Positions 16,375-24,492 are shown, counted from the first letter of the stretch. The stretch is DNA of 64,000 nucleotides from Tsukamurella tyrosinosolvens (GCF_900104775.1 NZ_FNSA01000003.1:496001-560000); one strand, 5' to 3'. Notes: generated by a model from the letters alone, not told the origin. Numbers and translations: made by a program.

Positions 16375-17763
16375 CTAGTCTTGCTGGACCTTGCCCGGCT
16401 CGGAGGCGGCCAGCATGTCGCCGCGCTCGACGACCTTCACGCGCTCGCGGCCCTCGGCCTCGCCCAGGCTGCGCTCGTGCTCGTCGAGGCGGTACCAGCC
16501 GTCCCAGGTGGTGTACGGGGTGTCGTGGTCGTCCAGCCAGTCGGTGACGCCGGTGGTCGACGGGTCCGACGGGGCGTTCAGCTTGCCGGCGTGGAAGTCC
16601 TCCAGCAGGCATGCGATGGTCTCGTTGGCGTCGCCCTTGGTGTGGCCGATGAGGCCGACGGGGCCGCGCTTGATCCAGCCCGTGGTGTACACGCCCGTGA
16701 TGTGCTGACCTGCGTCGACGACGCGCCCGGCCTCGTTGGGGATGACGCCGGCCTGATCGTCGAAGGGGATCTCCGGGAGGTCGTTCGACAGGTAGCCGAC
16801 GGCGCGGTAGACGGCGCCGATCTCCCAGTCGGTGAACTTGCCGGTCCCGCGCACGTTGCCGGTGCCGTCGAGCTCGGTGCGCTCGGTGCGCAGGCCCGTG
16901 ACCTTGCCGTTCTCGCCGAGGATCTCGACGGGCGACTCGAAGAGGTGGATGAACAGCTTGTGCGGGCGGTTGTTGGGCTCGCGGATCGCGTAGTTCTCGA
17001 GGATCGTGGCGACCTGGTCGGTGATCTTCGACTCGCGGCGGGCCTTGGCCGAACCCTCGTCGTACTCGATGTCCTCGGGGTTCACGACGACCTCGATGGT
17101 CTGCGAGTGATCGAGCTCCTTGAGCTCCAGCGGGGTGAACTTCACCTGCGCCGGGCCGCGGCGGCCGAAGACGTGCACCTCCTTGGCCTTGTTGACCTTG
17201 AGGCCCTCATAGACGTTCGGCGGGATCTCCGTCGGGAGCAGCTCGTCGGCGGTCTTGGCCAGTACACGGGCCACGTCGAGGCCGACGTTGCCGACGCCGA
17301 GGACGGCCACCTTCTCCTCCGTCAGCGGCCACTCGCGGGAGAAGTCCGGGTGCCCGTCGTACCAGGCCACGAACTCGGCGGCGCCGTAGCTGCCGTCCAG
17401 GTCGATGCCGGGGATCTCCAGGTTGCGGTCGGCGACGGCGCCCGTGGAGAAGATCACGGCGTCGTAGTGGCGACGCACGTCCTCGAGGGTGAAGTCCTTG
17501 CCGAAGTCGAGGTTGCCGAGCAGGCGCACCTGCGGCTTGTCGAGCACCTTGTGCAGCGCGGTGATGATGCCCTTGATCCGCGGATGATCAGGCGCGACGC
17601 CGTACCGGATCAGGCCGAACGGGGCCGGCATCTTCTCGAAGAGGTCGATGCTGACGCCGGGGTCCTTCGCCTCGTCGGACTTCATGAGGGCGTCCGCCGC
17701 GTAGATACCAGCGGGGCCCGCGCCCACGATCGCGACGCGCAACGGGCGGTTCTGTTCGGTCAT
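16375..17763 (-). CDS. fprA: Ferredoxin/adrenodoxin-type NADP+ reductase, FprA family
   Basis: This 462-residue flavoprotein moves electrons between NADPH and ferredoxins, typically feeding cytochromes P450. The FAD-binding motif VAIVGAGPAGIYAADAL (residues ~10-26) is followed by PAPFGLIRYGVAPDHPRIKGI, a family hallmark. The NADP-binding stretch VLGVGNVGLDVARVLAK and FGRRGPAQVKFTPLELKEL come next, and the C-terminal GWIKRGPVGLIGHTKGDANET closes the FAD site. This is the adrenodoxin reductase-like class of M. tuberculosis FprA (Rv3106). The ATG at 17763 is chosen because the FAD motif follows at the usual distance. No ferredoxin or P450 lies beside it. It sits between accessory genes and the rhodanese-metZ block. 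Confidence 0.9.
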   Translation of the reverse strand: MTEQNRPLRVAIVGAGPAGIYAADALMKSDEAKDPGVSIDLFEKMPAPFGLIRYGVAPDHPRIKGIITALHKVLDKPQVRLLGNLDFGKDFTLEDVRRHYDAVIFSTGAVADRNLEIPGIDLDGSYGAAEFVAWYDGHPDFSREWPLTEEKVAVLGVGNVGLDVARVLAKTADELLPTEIPPNVYEGLKVNKAKEVHVFGRRGPAQVKFTPLELKELDHSQTIEVVVNPEDIEYDEGSAKARRESKITDQVATILENYAIREPNNRPHKLFIHLFESPVEILGENGKVTGLRTERTELDGTGNVRGTGKFTDWEIGAVYRAVGYLSNDLPEIPFDDQAGVIPNEAGRVVDAGQHITGVYTTGWIKRGPVGLIGHTKGDANETIACLLEDFHAGKLNAPSDPSTTGVTDWLDDHDTPYTTWDGWYRLDEHERSLGEAEGRERVKVVERGDMLAASEPGKVQQD

Positions 17764-17908
17764 GTGAAGTCGGCTACCTTGTCTGCATACGCGGTTGAAG
17801 TTCCCCACCAGGTTAGTGCGGACTTATCAACTGTTCCTAGTGCGGGTGGTCCATCCCACCCCGGCCAGGAACTGGAACGTGTTCTAGTAGCAGAGGGTAG
17901 AGACTTCA

Positions 17909-18376
17909 GTGAGCGCAGACAAGACCCCCGCCGGACCGCCGCCTGAACGCCGCACCACGGCGACCCCGTTCGTCATCGCGCTCGTGGTCGCCGTCGTGCT
18001 GATCGGCGGCGTCCTCGCCTGGAACGCGATCCGCCCCTCCGACGAGCGGCTCAGCGACTCCGCGCAGGTCCAGGTCACGATCGGCCAGTACTACGGCGCC
18101 CTGAACAAGGGGCGGTACTCGGATCTCGTCGCCAATACGTGCGCCAAGGACCGCTCCGCCGCCGACTTCCCGAAGGAGGCCGGCTTCCCCGACGCGCGCA
18201 AGGCCGCCGTCGAGCGCGACGGCGAGGCGAAACTGGAGGAGAAGGACGTCAAGAACCTCACCGTGAACGGCGACTCCGCGTCCGCCGATCTCACGGTGCG
18301 GTACGAGAAGGCGGGCGAGCGCACCGAGCAGGCGAAGTTCGTCCGCGAAGACGGCAAGTGGAAGAAGTGCTCGTGA
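17909..18376 (+). CDS. Single-pass membrane protein with DUF4878-like domain
   Basis: This 155-residue protein has a short Pro-rich cytoplasmic start (MSADKTPAGPPPERR), one membrane segment at about 21-42 (FVIALVVAVVLIGGVLAWNAI) and an external domain of ~110 residues. The domain has two cysteines (VANTCAKD and the C-terminal KWKKCS) in the same places as the C-terminal domain of the much larger acidic membrane protein at 348-2480. Both resemble the DUF4878/NTF2-like group. It starts at GTG 17909 and its stop overlaps the GTG of the rhodanese gene, so it belongs to the rhodanese-metZ operon. Function unknown; a sulfur link is suggested only by position. Confidence 0.8.
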   Translation: MSADKTPAGPPPERRTTATPFVIALVVAVVLIGGVLAWNAIRPSDERLSDSAQVQVTIGQYYGALNKGRYSDLVANTCAKDRSAADFPKEAGFPDARKAAVERDGEAKLEEKDVKNLTVNGDSASADLTVRYEKAGERTEQAKFVREDGKWKKCS

Positions 18377-18786
18377 ACTACGCTGGAAACCTGACGCCCC
18401 GCGAGGCCTGGGAGCTGCTGGAACAGGACCCGTCGGCCGTCCTCGTGGACTGCCGCACCGAGGCCGAGTGGAACTACGTCGGCATCCCCGAGCTCTCCCA
18501 GGTCGGGCGGAACCCCGTGCTCGTCGAGTGGCAGCGCTACCCCGACGGTGCGCTCAACCCGACGTTCGTCGAGGAGCTCCGCGCCAAGGGCGTCACCGAC
18601 GACGCGCCCGTCGTCTTCCTCTGTCGCTCCGGGCACCGCTCGATCGGCGCCGCGGAGACCGCGACCGCCGCCGGCGTGCAGCGCGCCTACAACGTGCTCG
18701 ACGGCTTCGAAGGCCCCATCGACGCACTCGGACATCGGGGCGTCGCGGGCTGGCGCGCCGACGGCCTGCCCTGGCGGCAGTTCTAG
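18373..18786 (+). CDS. Rhodanese-like sulfurtransferase (Rv0390-like)
   Basis: This 137-residue single rhodanese domain has the active-site loop CRSGHRSIGAAE near residue 82, with the persulfide-forming Cys, and the N-terminal VDCRTEAEWNYVGIPEL typical of the fold. Rhodaneses carry sulfur as a cysteine persulfide from thiosulfate or cysteine desulfurases to acceptors. The GTG start (18373) overlaps the TGA of the preceding membrane-protein gene. The stop lies nine bases before metZ, the same order as Rv0390-Rv0391 in M. tuberculosis. This supports a role in sulfur supply for homocysteine synthesis. Confidence 0.92.
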   Translation: MNYAGNLTPREAWELLEQDPSAVLVDCRTEAEWNYVGIPELSQVGRNPVLVEWQRYPDGALNPTFVEELRAKGVTDDAPVVFLCRSGHRSIGAAETATAAGVQRAYNVLDGFEGPIDALGHRGVAGWRADGLPWRQF

Positions 18787-18795
18787 GCTGAAGCC

Positions 18796-19998
18796 ATGAC
18801 GGAGTTCAGCCCCCTGCCCGACGGCCTGCGGCCCGAGACGTACGCCGTGCGCGGCGGAGTCCTGCGCACGAACTACGAGGAGACCTCCGAGGCGCTGTTC
18901 CTGAATTCGGGCTACACCTACGAGAGCGCCGAGGCCGCCGAGGCCGCGTTCAACGGCGACATCGACCGGTTCGTCTACTCGCGCTACGGCAACCCGACGG
19001 TGGCAATGTTCCAGGAGCGCCTGCGCCTCTTGGAGGGCGCTGAGGCGTGCTTCGCGACCGCCTCCGGCATGTCGGCGGTCTTCACCGCGCTCGGCGCGCT
19101 GCTCAAGGCCGGCGACCGGCTCGTGGCGGCCCGCTCGCTGTTCGGCTCCTGCTACGTCGTGTGCAACGAGATCCTGCCGCGCTGGGGCATCGAGACCGTC
19201 TTCGTCGACGGCGAGGACCTCGCGCAGTGGGAGGAGGCGCTCAGCGTCCCCACCCAGGCGGTGTTCTTCGAGACGCCCGCGAACCCGATGCAGGGCCTGG
19301 TCGACGTGCGCGCCGTGGCCTCGCTGGCGCACGCCGCGGGCGCGCAGGTGGTGCTCGACGCCGGCTTCACGCCCGTCGGCTACCAGGACTCGCTCGGCAT
19401 GGGCGCCGACGTGATCGTCCATTCCTCCACCAAGACCATGGACGGCCAGGGCCGCGTCATGGGCGGCGCGATCCTCGGCCGGTTCGACTACATCGACGGC
19501 CCGGTGAAGCAGCTGATGCGGCACACCGGTCCCGCGATGGCGCCGTTCAACGCGTGGGTGCTGCTCAAGGCGCTGGAGACGCTGGACCTGCGGGCCGAGC
19601 GCGTCAGCGCGAACGCGCAGAAGGTCGCCGAGTTCCTCGACGCCGACCCGCGCGTCTCGAAGGTGCTCTTCCCCTTCCTGCCCTCGCACCCGCAGCACGA
19701 GCTGGCGAAGCGGCAGATGAAGGCCGGGGGCACGGTGATCACCCTGGAGCTGGCCGACGGTGCCCTGGCCGGCAAGGAGCGCGCCTTCGAGTTCCTCAAC
19801 CGGCTGCAGGTCATCGACATCTCCAACAACTTCGGCGACGCCAAGTCGCTGATCACCCACCCCGCCACCACGACGCATCGAGCGACGGGGCCGGAGGGGC
19901 GCGCGAAGATCGGGCTCACCGACTCGATGCTGCGCCTGTCCGTGGGGCTGGAGAACGTCGCCGACCTCATCGCCGACCTGGACCGCGCCCTCGGCTGA
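18796..19998 (+). CDS. metZ: O-succinylhomoserine sulfhydrylase
   Basis: This 400-residue PLP enzyme of the Cys/Met metabolism family makes homocysteine from O-succinyl- or O-acetylhomoserine and sulfide. Seen are SGYTYESAEAAEAAF, YSRYGNPTV (PLP phosphate side), ATASGMSAVF, FFETPANPM, the PLP-lysine motif HSSTKTMDGQGRVMGG, LMRHTGPAMAPFNAW and the C-terminal SLITHPATTTHRA...RLSVGLE. Compared with the M. tuberculosis enzyme as I remember it, the strand before the lysine reads LDAGFTPVGY rather than LDNVFATP, with the PLP-contacting Asp kept. Order rhodanese-metZ is conserved. A long-loop inverted repeat follows the stop. Confidence 0.93.
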   Translation: MTEFSPLPDGLRPETYAVRGGVLRTNYEETSEALFLNSGYTYESAEAAEAAFNGDIDRFVYSRYGNPTVAMFQERLRLLEGAEACFATASGMSAVFTALGALLKAGDRLVAARSLFGSCYVVCNEILPRWGIETVFVDGEDLAQWEEALSVPTQAVFFETPANPMQGLVDVRAVASLAHAAGAQVVLDAGFTPVGYQDSLGMGADVIVHSSTKTMDGQGRVMGGAILGRFDYIDGPVKQLMRHTGPAMAPFNAWVLLKALETLDLRAERVSANAQKVAEFLDADPRVSKVLFPFLPSHPQHELAKRQMKAGGTVITLELADGALAGKERAFEFLNRLQVIDISNNFGDAKSLITHPATTTHRATGPEGRAKIGLTDSMLRLSVGLENVADLIADLDRALG

Positions 19999-20007
19999 CC
20001 CGCCGGA

Positions 20008-20055
20008 ATGTGCGGTCGTTCGTACTCACGATCGCTCAGCCGGATGACCGCACAT
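20008..20055. terminator. Long-loop inverted repeat between metZ and cutC
   Basis: Perfect 10-bp arms at 20008-20017 (ATGTGCGGTC) and 20046-20055, 28 bases apart, lie at the junction of two converging genes and overlap the cutC 3' end. It resembles the repeat after purA in layout, and the two loops share a short GCTCAG/CTGAGC core. Confidence 0.5.
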
Positions 20056-20710
20056 CCACCCCAGCTCGCCACCGCCGGACGGCATCCTCGGAGACCGGCG
20101 CGCCCCATCCGTGGGGCCGCGCGGCGGAGCCGATGTGGAAGGCGTCGATTCCTGCTCCCATGAGCCGCGGCAGGTGGCCGAGGCGCAGCCCTCCGCCGGC
20201 CAGGATCCGGTGCGGTCCTGCGGCTTCCGCGATGAGCGTGGCGATCCCGTCGTCGACGCCGGCGGCCGCACCCGCGGTGAGGAACCCGTCGAGCCCCGGC
20301 AGCTCCGCCACGGCGGCCCGCAGCGCAGCGCGGTCCGCGCAGTGATCGATCGCGCGGTGGAACGTCCACGGCGCGCCGTCGATCGCCTCGACGATGCGCG
20401 TGACCGCCTGCAGCTCGACCGTCCCGGCGGGCGTGAGGAAGCCGAGCACGAACTCCTCCGCCCCCGCACTCCGCATGTCGGCTGTACGCCGCAGGAGCTC
20501 GTCGACGTCCCCGGCCGCGAAACCGTCGGTGACCCGGAGCATCACGCGCGCCGGGATGTCCACGGCGGCACGGACCTCCGCGACGGTGTCGGGGGAGGGA
20601 CTCAGCCCGTCCGCCGCCATGTCGGCGACGAGCTCCACCCGGTCCGCGCCGCCCTCCTGCGCGGCGACCGCGTCCCGGGCATCCAGAGCGATCACTTCGA
20701 GCAACGGCAT
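20036..20710 (-). CDS. cutC: CutC family protein
   Basis: This 224-residue TIM-barrel protein of the CutC family was named for copper homeostasis, although that role is disputed. The family pattern is present: LEVIALDARDAVAAQEGGADRVEL at the start, GLSPSPDTVAEVR, the VMLRVTDGF strand, EEFVLGFLT, WTFHRAIDH, ILAGGGLR and the C-terminal HIGSAAR. CutC has also been proposed to act as a sugar-lyase-like enzyme because of its barrel, so the substrate is open. It converges on metZ. Its ATG (20710) lies 72 bases from the leader peptide in front of rtcB, on the opposite strand, so that gap holds both promoters. Confidence 0.92.
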   Translation of the reverse strand: MPLLEVIALDARDAVAAQEGGADRVELVADMAADGLSPSPDTVAEVRAAVDIPARVMLRVTDGFAAGDVDELLRRTADMRSAGAEEFVLGFLTPAGTVELQAVTRIVEAIDGAPWTFHRAIDHCADRAALRAAVAELPGLDGFLTAGAAAGVDDGIATLIAEAAGPHRILAGGGLRLGHLPRLMGAGIDAFHIGSAARPHGWGAPVSEDAVRRWRAGVDVRSSG

Positions 20711-20769
20711 GAAACCAGTCTCCCAAAGGCGCTGCTGGAAATCCGATGGACCGAAGTGTTGCGGCCGAA

Positions 20770-20775
20770 TACGCT
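20770..20775 (+). promoter_or_regulatory. -10 element of leaderless peptide upstream of rtcB
   Basis: TACGCT seven bases before ATG 20783, with no Shine-Dalgarno. Transcription from here would produce a ~170-base leader ahead of rtcB. Confidence 0.45.
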
Positions 20776-20782
20776 GCCGTGC

Positions 20783-20851
20783 ATGGATATGCGCAAGCTC
20801 CCCGAATCGCTGCGGCAGTGCTACTGCCGTCGGTTCGGCGTGCCCGCATAA
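20783..20851 (+). CDS. Putative leaderless leader peptide upstream of rtcB (22 residues)
   Basis: A 22-codon frame starts ATG 20783 and ends TAA 20851. It is basic and holds two cysteines split by a tyrosine (LRQCYCRRFG). It sits seven bases after a TACGCT -10 and 101 bases ahead of rtcB. After the stop come a CCGCA/TGCGG stem over the stop codon and a perfect 8-bp stem (20863-20870/20883-20890). The combination of leaderless start, Cys codons and downstream stems resembles cysteine-sensing leader peptides of mycobacteria. The link to rtcB is unexpected and the call is tentative. Confidence 0.4.
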   Translation: MDMRKLPESLRQCYCRRFGVPA

Positions 20852-20952
20852 CCTGCGGCAACCCGGGCCGTCGCTTCACCGCCGGCCCGGTGCCCATGCC
20901 TCACACGCATGGCTTCTCGGACCGGTGACCATCACATCGAGACGAGAAAGAC
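20852..20952 (+). promoter_or_regulatory. Structured leader of rtcB
   Basis: About 100 bases between the leader peptide and rtcB contain a perfect 8-bp hairpin (20863-20870 with 20883-20890) and a second hairpin CATGC...GCATG around 20895-20912. The stretch ends in a GAGAAAG ribosome-binding site before ATG 20953. No reading frame of note lies here. Confidence 0.4.
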
Positions 20953-22119
20953 ATGGAGAAGATCAGTAAGTCCTTGGTCTCGTGGGCGTCCATCCTGGAC
21001 GAGAAGACCCGCGAGCAGGCGATCACCACGGCGAAGCTGCCGTTCATCTACCCGCACATCGCGTTGATGCCCGACGCCCACCTGGGCAAGGGCGCCACCG
21101 TCGGTTCGGTCATCCCGAGCCTCGGCGCGGTGATCCCCGCGGCGGTCGGCGTCGACATCGGCTGCGGCATGATCGCGGTCCGCACCCAGTTCACGCTGGC
21201 CGACCTGCCCGACGACCGCGCGACGGTCCGCGAGGCCATCGAGCGGGCGATCCCGCTCTCGCCGGGCCGCTACAACAAGAAGGTCGTGGCCACGGCGGAG
21301 CCGAGGATCGCGGAGCTGACGGCGCTCGCCGAGCGGGCCGATTTCGACCCGGCCCAGTACGCGGGGAACTGGAAGCTCCAGCTGGGCACGCTAGGCGGAG
21401 GGAATCACTTTGCAGAGCTAAGTATTGATGGCGACCAGCGGGTCTGGGCGTTCCTGCACTCCGGCTCCCGCGGCGTGGGCAACAAGATCGCCCAGCACCA
21501 CATCGCCGTGGCGACCCGCCTGTGCGCGCAGTGGTGGATCGAGCTGCCGGATCGGGACCTGGCCTACCTCGTGGAGGGGACGCCCGAGTTCCGCCGGTAC
21601 ATCGCGGAGCTCACGTGGGCGCAGCACTTCGCGCTGCTCAACCGTGAGGAGATGATGGACCGGGTGATCCGGCAGCTCGGTGAGTGGGTGGGGACGCCCG
21701 TCGTCGAGGCGGAGCGGATCAACTGCCACCACAACTTCACCAAGCGCGAGAAGCACTTCGGCAAGGAGGTGTGGGTCTCGAGGAAGGGTGCGATCGAGGC
21801 CACCGAGGGCAGGCTCGGCCTCATCCCGGGCTCCATGGGCACCGCGTCGTACATCGTCGAGGGCAAGGGCTACGCCCCGTCGCTGAACAGCTCGCCGCAC
21901 GGCGCGGGCAGGGAGTACTCCCGGTCCGCGGCCCGGAAGGCCTTCACGCACGAGCAGCTGCGGGAGGCCATGGCGGGCATCGAGTTCCGCGACAGCCCCG
22001 ACTTCATCGACGAGATCCCGCAGGCCTACAAGCCGATCGACCGCGTCATGGCCGACGCGGAGCAGTTGGTCACGGTCCGCGCCGTCCTGCGCCAGATCGT
22101 GAACGTCAAGGGGCAGTGA
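20953..22119 (+). CDS. rtcB: RNA-splicing ligase RtcB
   Basis: This 388-residue ligase of the RtcB family joins RNA 2',3'-cyclic-phosphate (or 3'-phosphate) ends to 5'-OH ends with GTP and manganese. It serves RNA repair after ribonuclease or toxin damage. Motifs seen are MPDAHLGKGATVGSVIP, GVDIGCGM (metal ligands), LGTLGGGNHFAE, FLHSGSRGVGN, the INCHHNF histidines, LIPGSMGTASYIVEGKG and SSPHGAGREYSRS with the guanylylated His. The size and the MEKISK start are typical of the actinobacterial form. No RtcA or RtcR is nearby. A 22-residue leader peptide and hairpins precede it. Confidence 0.95.
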   Translation: MEKISKSLVSWASILDEKTREQAITTAKLPFIYPHIALMPDAHLGKGATVGSVIPSLGAVIPAAVGVDIGCGMIAVRTQFTLADLPDDRATVREAIERAIPLSPGRYNKKVVATAEPRIAELTALAERADFDPAQYAGNWKLQLGTLGGGNHFAELSIDGDQRVWAFLHSGSRGVGNKIAQHHIAVATRLCAQWWIELPDRDLAYLVEGTPEFRRYIAELTWAQHFALLNREEMMDRVIRQLGEWVGTPVVEAERINCHHNFTKREKHFGKEVWVSRKGAIEATEGRLGLIPGSMGTASYIVEGKGYAPSLNSSPHGAGREYSRSAARKAFTHEQLREAMAGIEFRDSPDFIDEIPQAYKPIDRVMADAEQLVTVRAVLRQIVNVKGQ

Positions 22120-22120
22120 A

Positions 22121-22156
22121 CCGTTCTCCGGCTGGGAACCCTCAGCCGGGGAACGG
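22121..22156. terminator. Hairpin terminator between rtcB and HAD gene
   Basis: Arms 22121-22134 (CCGTTCTCCGGCTG) and 22143-22156 pair at 13 of 14 positions around eight bases. It covers the 3' end of the converging HAD gene and starts one base after the rtcB stop. Confidence 0.65.
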
Positions 22157-22927
22157 CTCCTCCGTGTGACCGACGAGGTCGGCGACGGAGTCGATGGTGC
22201 GGGTGGGGCGGTACGGGTAGGCGGTCACCGACTCGCGGGTGGAGATGCCGGTGAGCACCAGGATCGTGCGGAGGCCGGCCTCCAGGCCGCACACGATGTC
22301 GGTGTCCATCCGGTCGCCGATCATCAGAGTGTCCGCGGAGTGCGCCCCGAGGGCACGCAGCGCCGACCGCATCATCAGCGAGTTCGGCTTGCCCACGTAG
22401 TAGGGGGAGCGGCCCGTGGCCTCGCGGATCAGGGCGGCCACGGCACCGGTCGCGGGCAGTAGGCCGTCGCGCGACGGCCCCGTCGGGTCCGGGTTCGTGG
22501 CGATGAAGCGCGAGCCGCGGTCGATCAGGCGGATCGCCGTGGTGATCGCCTCGAACGAGTACGTGCGGGTCTCGCCGAGCACCACGTAGTCCGGATCGTT
22601 GTCGGTGAGCACGTAGCCCGCGTCGTGCAGCGCCGTCGTCAGGCCCGACTCGCCGACGACGTAGGCGGTGCCGTTCGGCCGCTGGTCCTGGAGGAACTTC
22701 GCGGTGGCGAGCGCGGAGGTCCAGATCCGCGACTCGGGGATGTCGAGGCCGGTGGCGACCAGGCGGGCGCGCAGGTCGCGCGGGGTGCGCGTCGAGTTGT
22801 TGGTGAGCACCATGAACGGCGTCCCGCCGGCCGTCAGCTCCGCGATGAAGGCGTCGGCGCCGGGGATCAGGTGCTCCTCGTGGACCAGCACCCCGTCCAT
22901 GTCCATCAGGTACGTCCACTCGCTCAT
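22142..22927 (-). CDS. HAD-superfamily phosphatase, subclass IIA (NagD-like)
   Basis: This 261-residue hydrolase opens with YLMDMDGVLVHEEHLIPGA, the HAD motif I with the nucleophile and acid Asp residues (DxDG). MVLTNNSTRTPRDL is motif II, GKPNSLMMRSAL provides the motif III Lys, and MIGDRMDTDIVCGLEAGLRTILVLTG is motif IV. The C2a cap with ETRTYSFEAITTA and FIATNPDPT marks the NagD/4-nitrophenylphosphatase group. Substrates are usually sugar phosphates or nucleotides, and the specific one cannot be read from sequence. ATG 22927 directly precedes motif I. It is divergent from the SAM-IV riboswitch, 83 bases away. Confidence 0.9.
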   Translation of the reverse strand: MSEWTYLMDMDGVLVHEEHLIPGADAFIAELTAGGTPFMVLTNNSTRTPRDLRARLVATGLDIPESRIWTSALATAKFLQDQRPNGTAYVVGESGLTTALHDAGYVLTDNDPDYVVLGETRTYSFEAITTAIRLIDRGSRFIATNPDPTGPSRDGLLPATGAVAALIREATGRSPYYVGKPNSLMMRSALRALGAHSADTLMIGDRMDTDIVCGLEAGLRTILVLTGISTRESVTAYPYRPTRTIDSVADLVGHTEEPFPG

Positions 22928-23010
22928 GCCCGCGAATCTACTCCCGGAGGTTTGGCGTCGCCGTGATTCGAACCTTGACGCCGGGCCGCGCGACAGGGCA
23001 TTCTCGACGC

Positions 23011-23131
23011 AGGTCATGAGTGCCAGTGACAAGCCCCGGCTCGCTGGTCGGCAACCCTCCTCCGCGGTGGGGTGCTCCGGGTGACGACCTGGCCGTGCCG
23101 AACCGTGCACGGCAAGCGCGGATTCGCGGCA
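23011..23131 (+). ncRNA. SAM-IV riboswitch
   Basis: The stretch beginning AGGTCATGAGTGCCAG, continuing through AAGCCCCGGCTCGCTGG, CGGCAACCCTCC, GGTGGGGTGC and CCGGGTGACGACC, and ending GGCAAGCGCGG reproduces the known SAM-IV core of actinobacteria almost base for base, as I remember it. A GCCGTGC/GCACGGC hairpin forms the 3' part. SAM binding should turn off the downstream genes. A hairpin CGGCAC/GTGCCG between 23127 and 23152 is a candidate expression platform close to the ribosome-binding site of the following gene. Confidence 0.92.
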
Positions 23132-23176
23132 CTCATCGTTCGGTGCCGTGCGTCCTGATACCGAAGGACATCTCTC

Positions 23177-24478
23177 ATGAGCATCGCCACCACCGAGCGC
23201 ACCGTCTGCCTCACCCCGACCGTCACGTCGCCCGTCACCGCCGTCCGCAGCACGCCGCTCTCGCTGGGCCCCCTCGCCTCGGTCACCGGTGCCGACGAGT
23301 ACGCCCCGCTCAACGACGGTGCGACGGTCCGCTACGCCAACTTCGACTACGCCGCGAGCGCTCCCGCCCTGGTCGAGGTGCAGGCGGCCGTCCAGGAGGC
23401 GCTGGGGGAGTACGCGAGCGTGCACCGCGGCGCCGGCTACCTCTCTCAGCGCTCCACCTCCCGCTACGAGCGGGCTCGCGAGGTGGTCGCCGAGTTCGTG
23501 GGCGCCCGCGCCGACGACCACGTCATCTTCACCGGCAACACCACCGACTCGATCAACCTGCTGGCGGGCTGCGTGCCCGGCGAGGTCGTGGTCCTCGATT
23601 GCGAGCACCACGCGAACCTGCTGCCGTGGAAGCGGATCGGCGCCCGCGTGATCTCCGCGCCGCTGTCGATCGAGGGCACCCTCGAGGTGCTCGAGAAGGA
23701 GCTGCGCGCGCGTCCCGCGGCCCTGGTCAGCGTGACCGGCGCCTCCAACGTCACGGGTGAGGTGCTGCCCATCCGCCGGCTCGCCGCGCTCGCGCACCGG
23801 CACGGTGCGCGGATCGCGGTCGACGGCGCCCAGCTGGTGCCGCACCGTCGGATCTCGCTGCGCGAGAGCGGCGTCGACTACCTCGCCTTCTCCGGACACA
23901 AGCTGTACGCGCCCTTCGGCTCCGGCGTGCTCGTCGGCCGCGCAGACTGGCTCGACGAGGCCGAGCCCGTCCGCTGCGGCGGCGGCGCCAGCTACGAGGT
24001 GATCGGCACGCCCGTCTCGAAGTCCGTCGAGGTGGCCTGGCACACCGGGCCCGCGCGGCACGAGGCCGGCTCGCCGAACGTCCTGGGCGCCGTCGCGATC
24101 GCCGCGGCGTGCGAGGCCATCGAGCGCCTCGGCGAGGACGCCATCGCCCGCCACGAGCGGTTCCTCACCGACCTGCTGCTGCGCTCGCTCGAGGGTGTCG
24201 ACGGGGTCCGCACGCTGAAGATCTGGGCCGACTCCACCGAGCGGGTGGGCATCGTGGCCTTCACCGTCGCCGGCCGCACGCCCCGCGAGGTCGCCGAGTT
24301 CCTCTCGTCCGAGCACGGGATCGGCGTGCGCGACGGGAAGTTCTGCGCCCACCCCGTCGTTCACCGATTGGGATGCTACGACGGCGCCGTCCGCGCGAGC
24401 ATCGGCCTCGGCACGAGCGAGAACGACGTGCGTCGCCTGGCGCACGCCCTCGAAGACCTGTCCGCACGAGCGAAGTGA
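23177..24478 (+). CDS. Class V aminotransferase, cysteine desulfurase-like
   Basis: This 433-residue PLP enzyme follows the SAM-IV riboswitch. The fold-type I, class V pattern is complete: YANFDYAASAPALVEV, SVHRGAGYLSQRSTSRYERAR, VIFTGNTTDSINLLA, DCEHHANLLPW, VTGASNVTGEVLPI, IAVDGAQLVPHRRI, the Schiff-base Lys in FSGHKLYAPFG and the C-terminal RASIGLGTSENDVRRL. It resembles Rv3778c-type proteins and SufS/CsdA desulfurases. A late cysteine (KFCAHPVVHRLGC) may be functional. Control by SAM implies a role in sulfur assimilation or methionine synthesis. GGA lies about ten bases before ATG 23177. The next gene follows after 14 bases. Confidence 0.88.
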   Translation: MSIATTERTVCLTPTVTSPVTAVRSTPLSLGPLASVTGADEYAPLNDGATVRYANFDYAASAPALVEVQAAVQEALGEYASVHRGAGYLSQRSTSRYERAREVVAEFVGARADDHVIFTGNTTDSINLLAGCVPGEVVVLDCEHHANLLPWKRIGARVISAPLSIEGTLEVLEKELRARPAALVSVTGASNVTGEVLPIRRLAALAHRHGARIAVDGAQLVPHRRISLRESGVDYLAFSGHKLYAPFGSGVLVGRADWLDEAEPVRCGGGASYEVIGTPVSKSVEVAWHTGPARHEAGSPNVLGAVAIAAACEAIERLGEDAIARHERFLTDLLLRSLEGVDGVRTLKIWADSTERVGIVAFTVAGRTPREVAEFLSSEHGIGVRDGKFCAHPVVHRLGCYDGAVRASIGLGTSENDVRRLAHALEDLSARAK

Positions 24479-24492
24479 ACCCGGAGGAACCC

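Noticed and set aside
22955-22985. GGTTCGAATC on the minus strand, resembling a tRNA T-loop
   Set aside because: The flanking five bases do not pair to form a T-stem and no acceptor, anticodon or D arm can be built around it, so it is not a tRNA gene.
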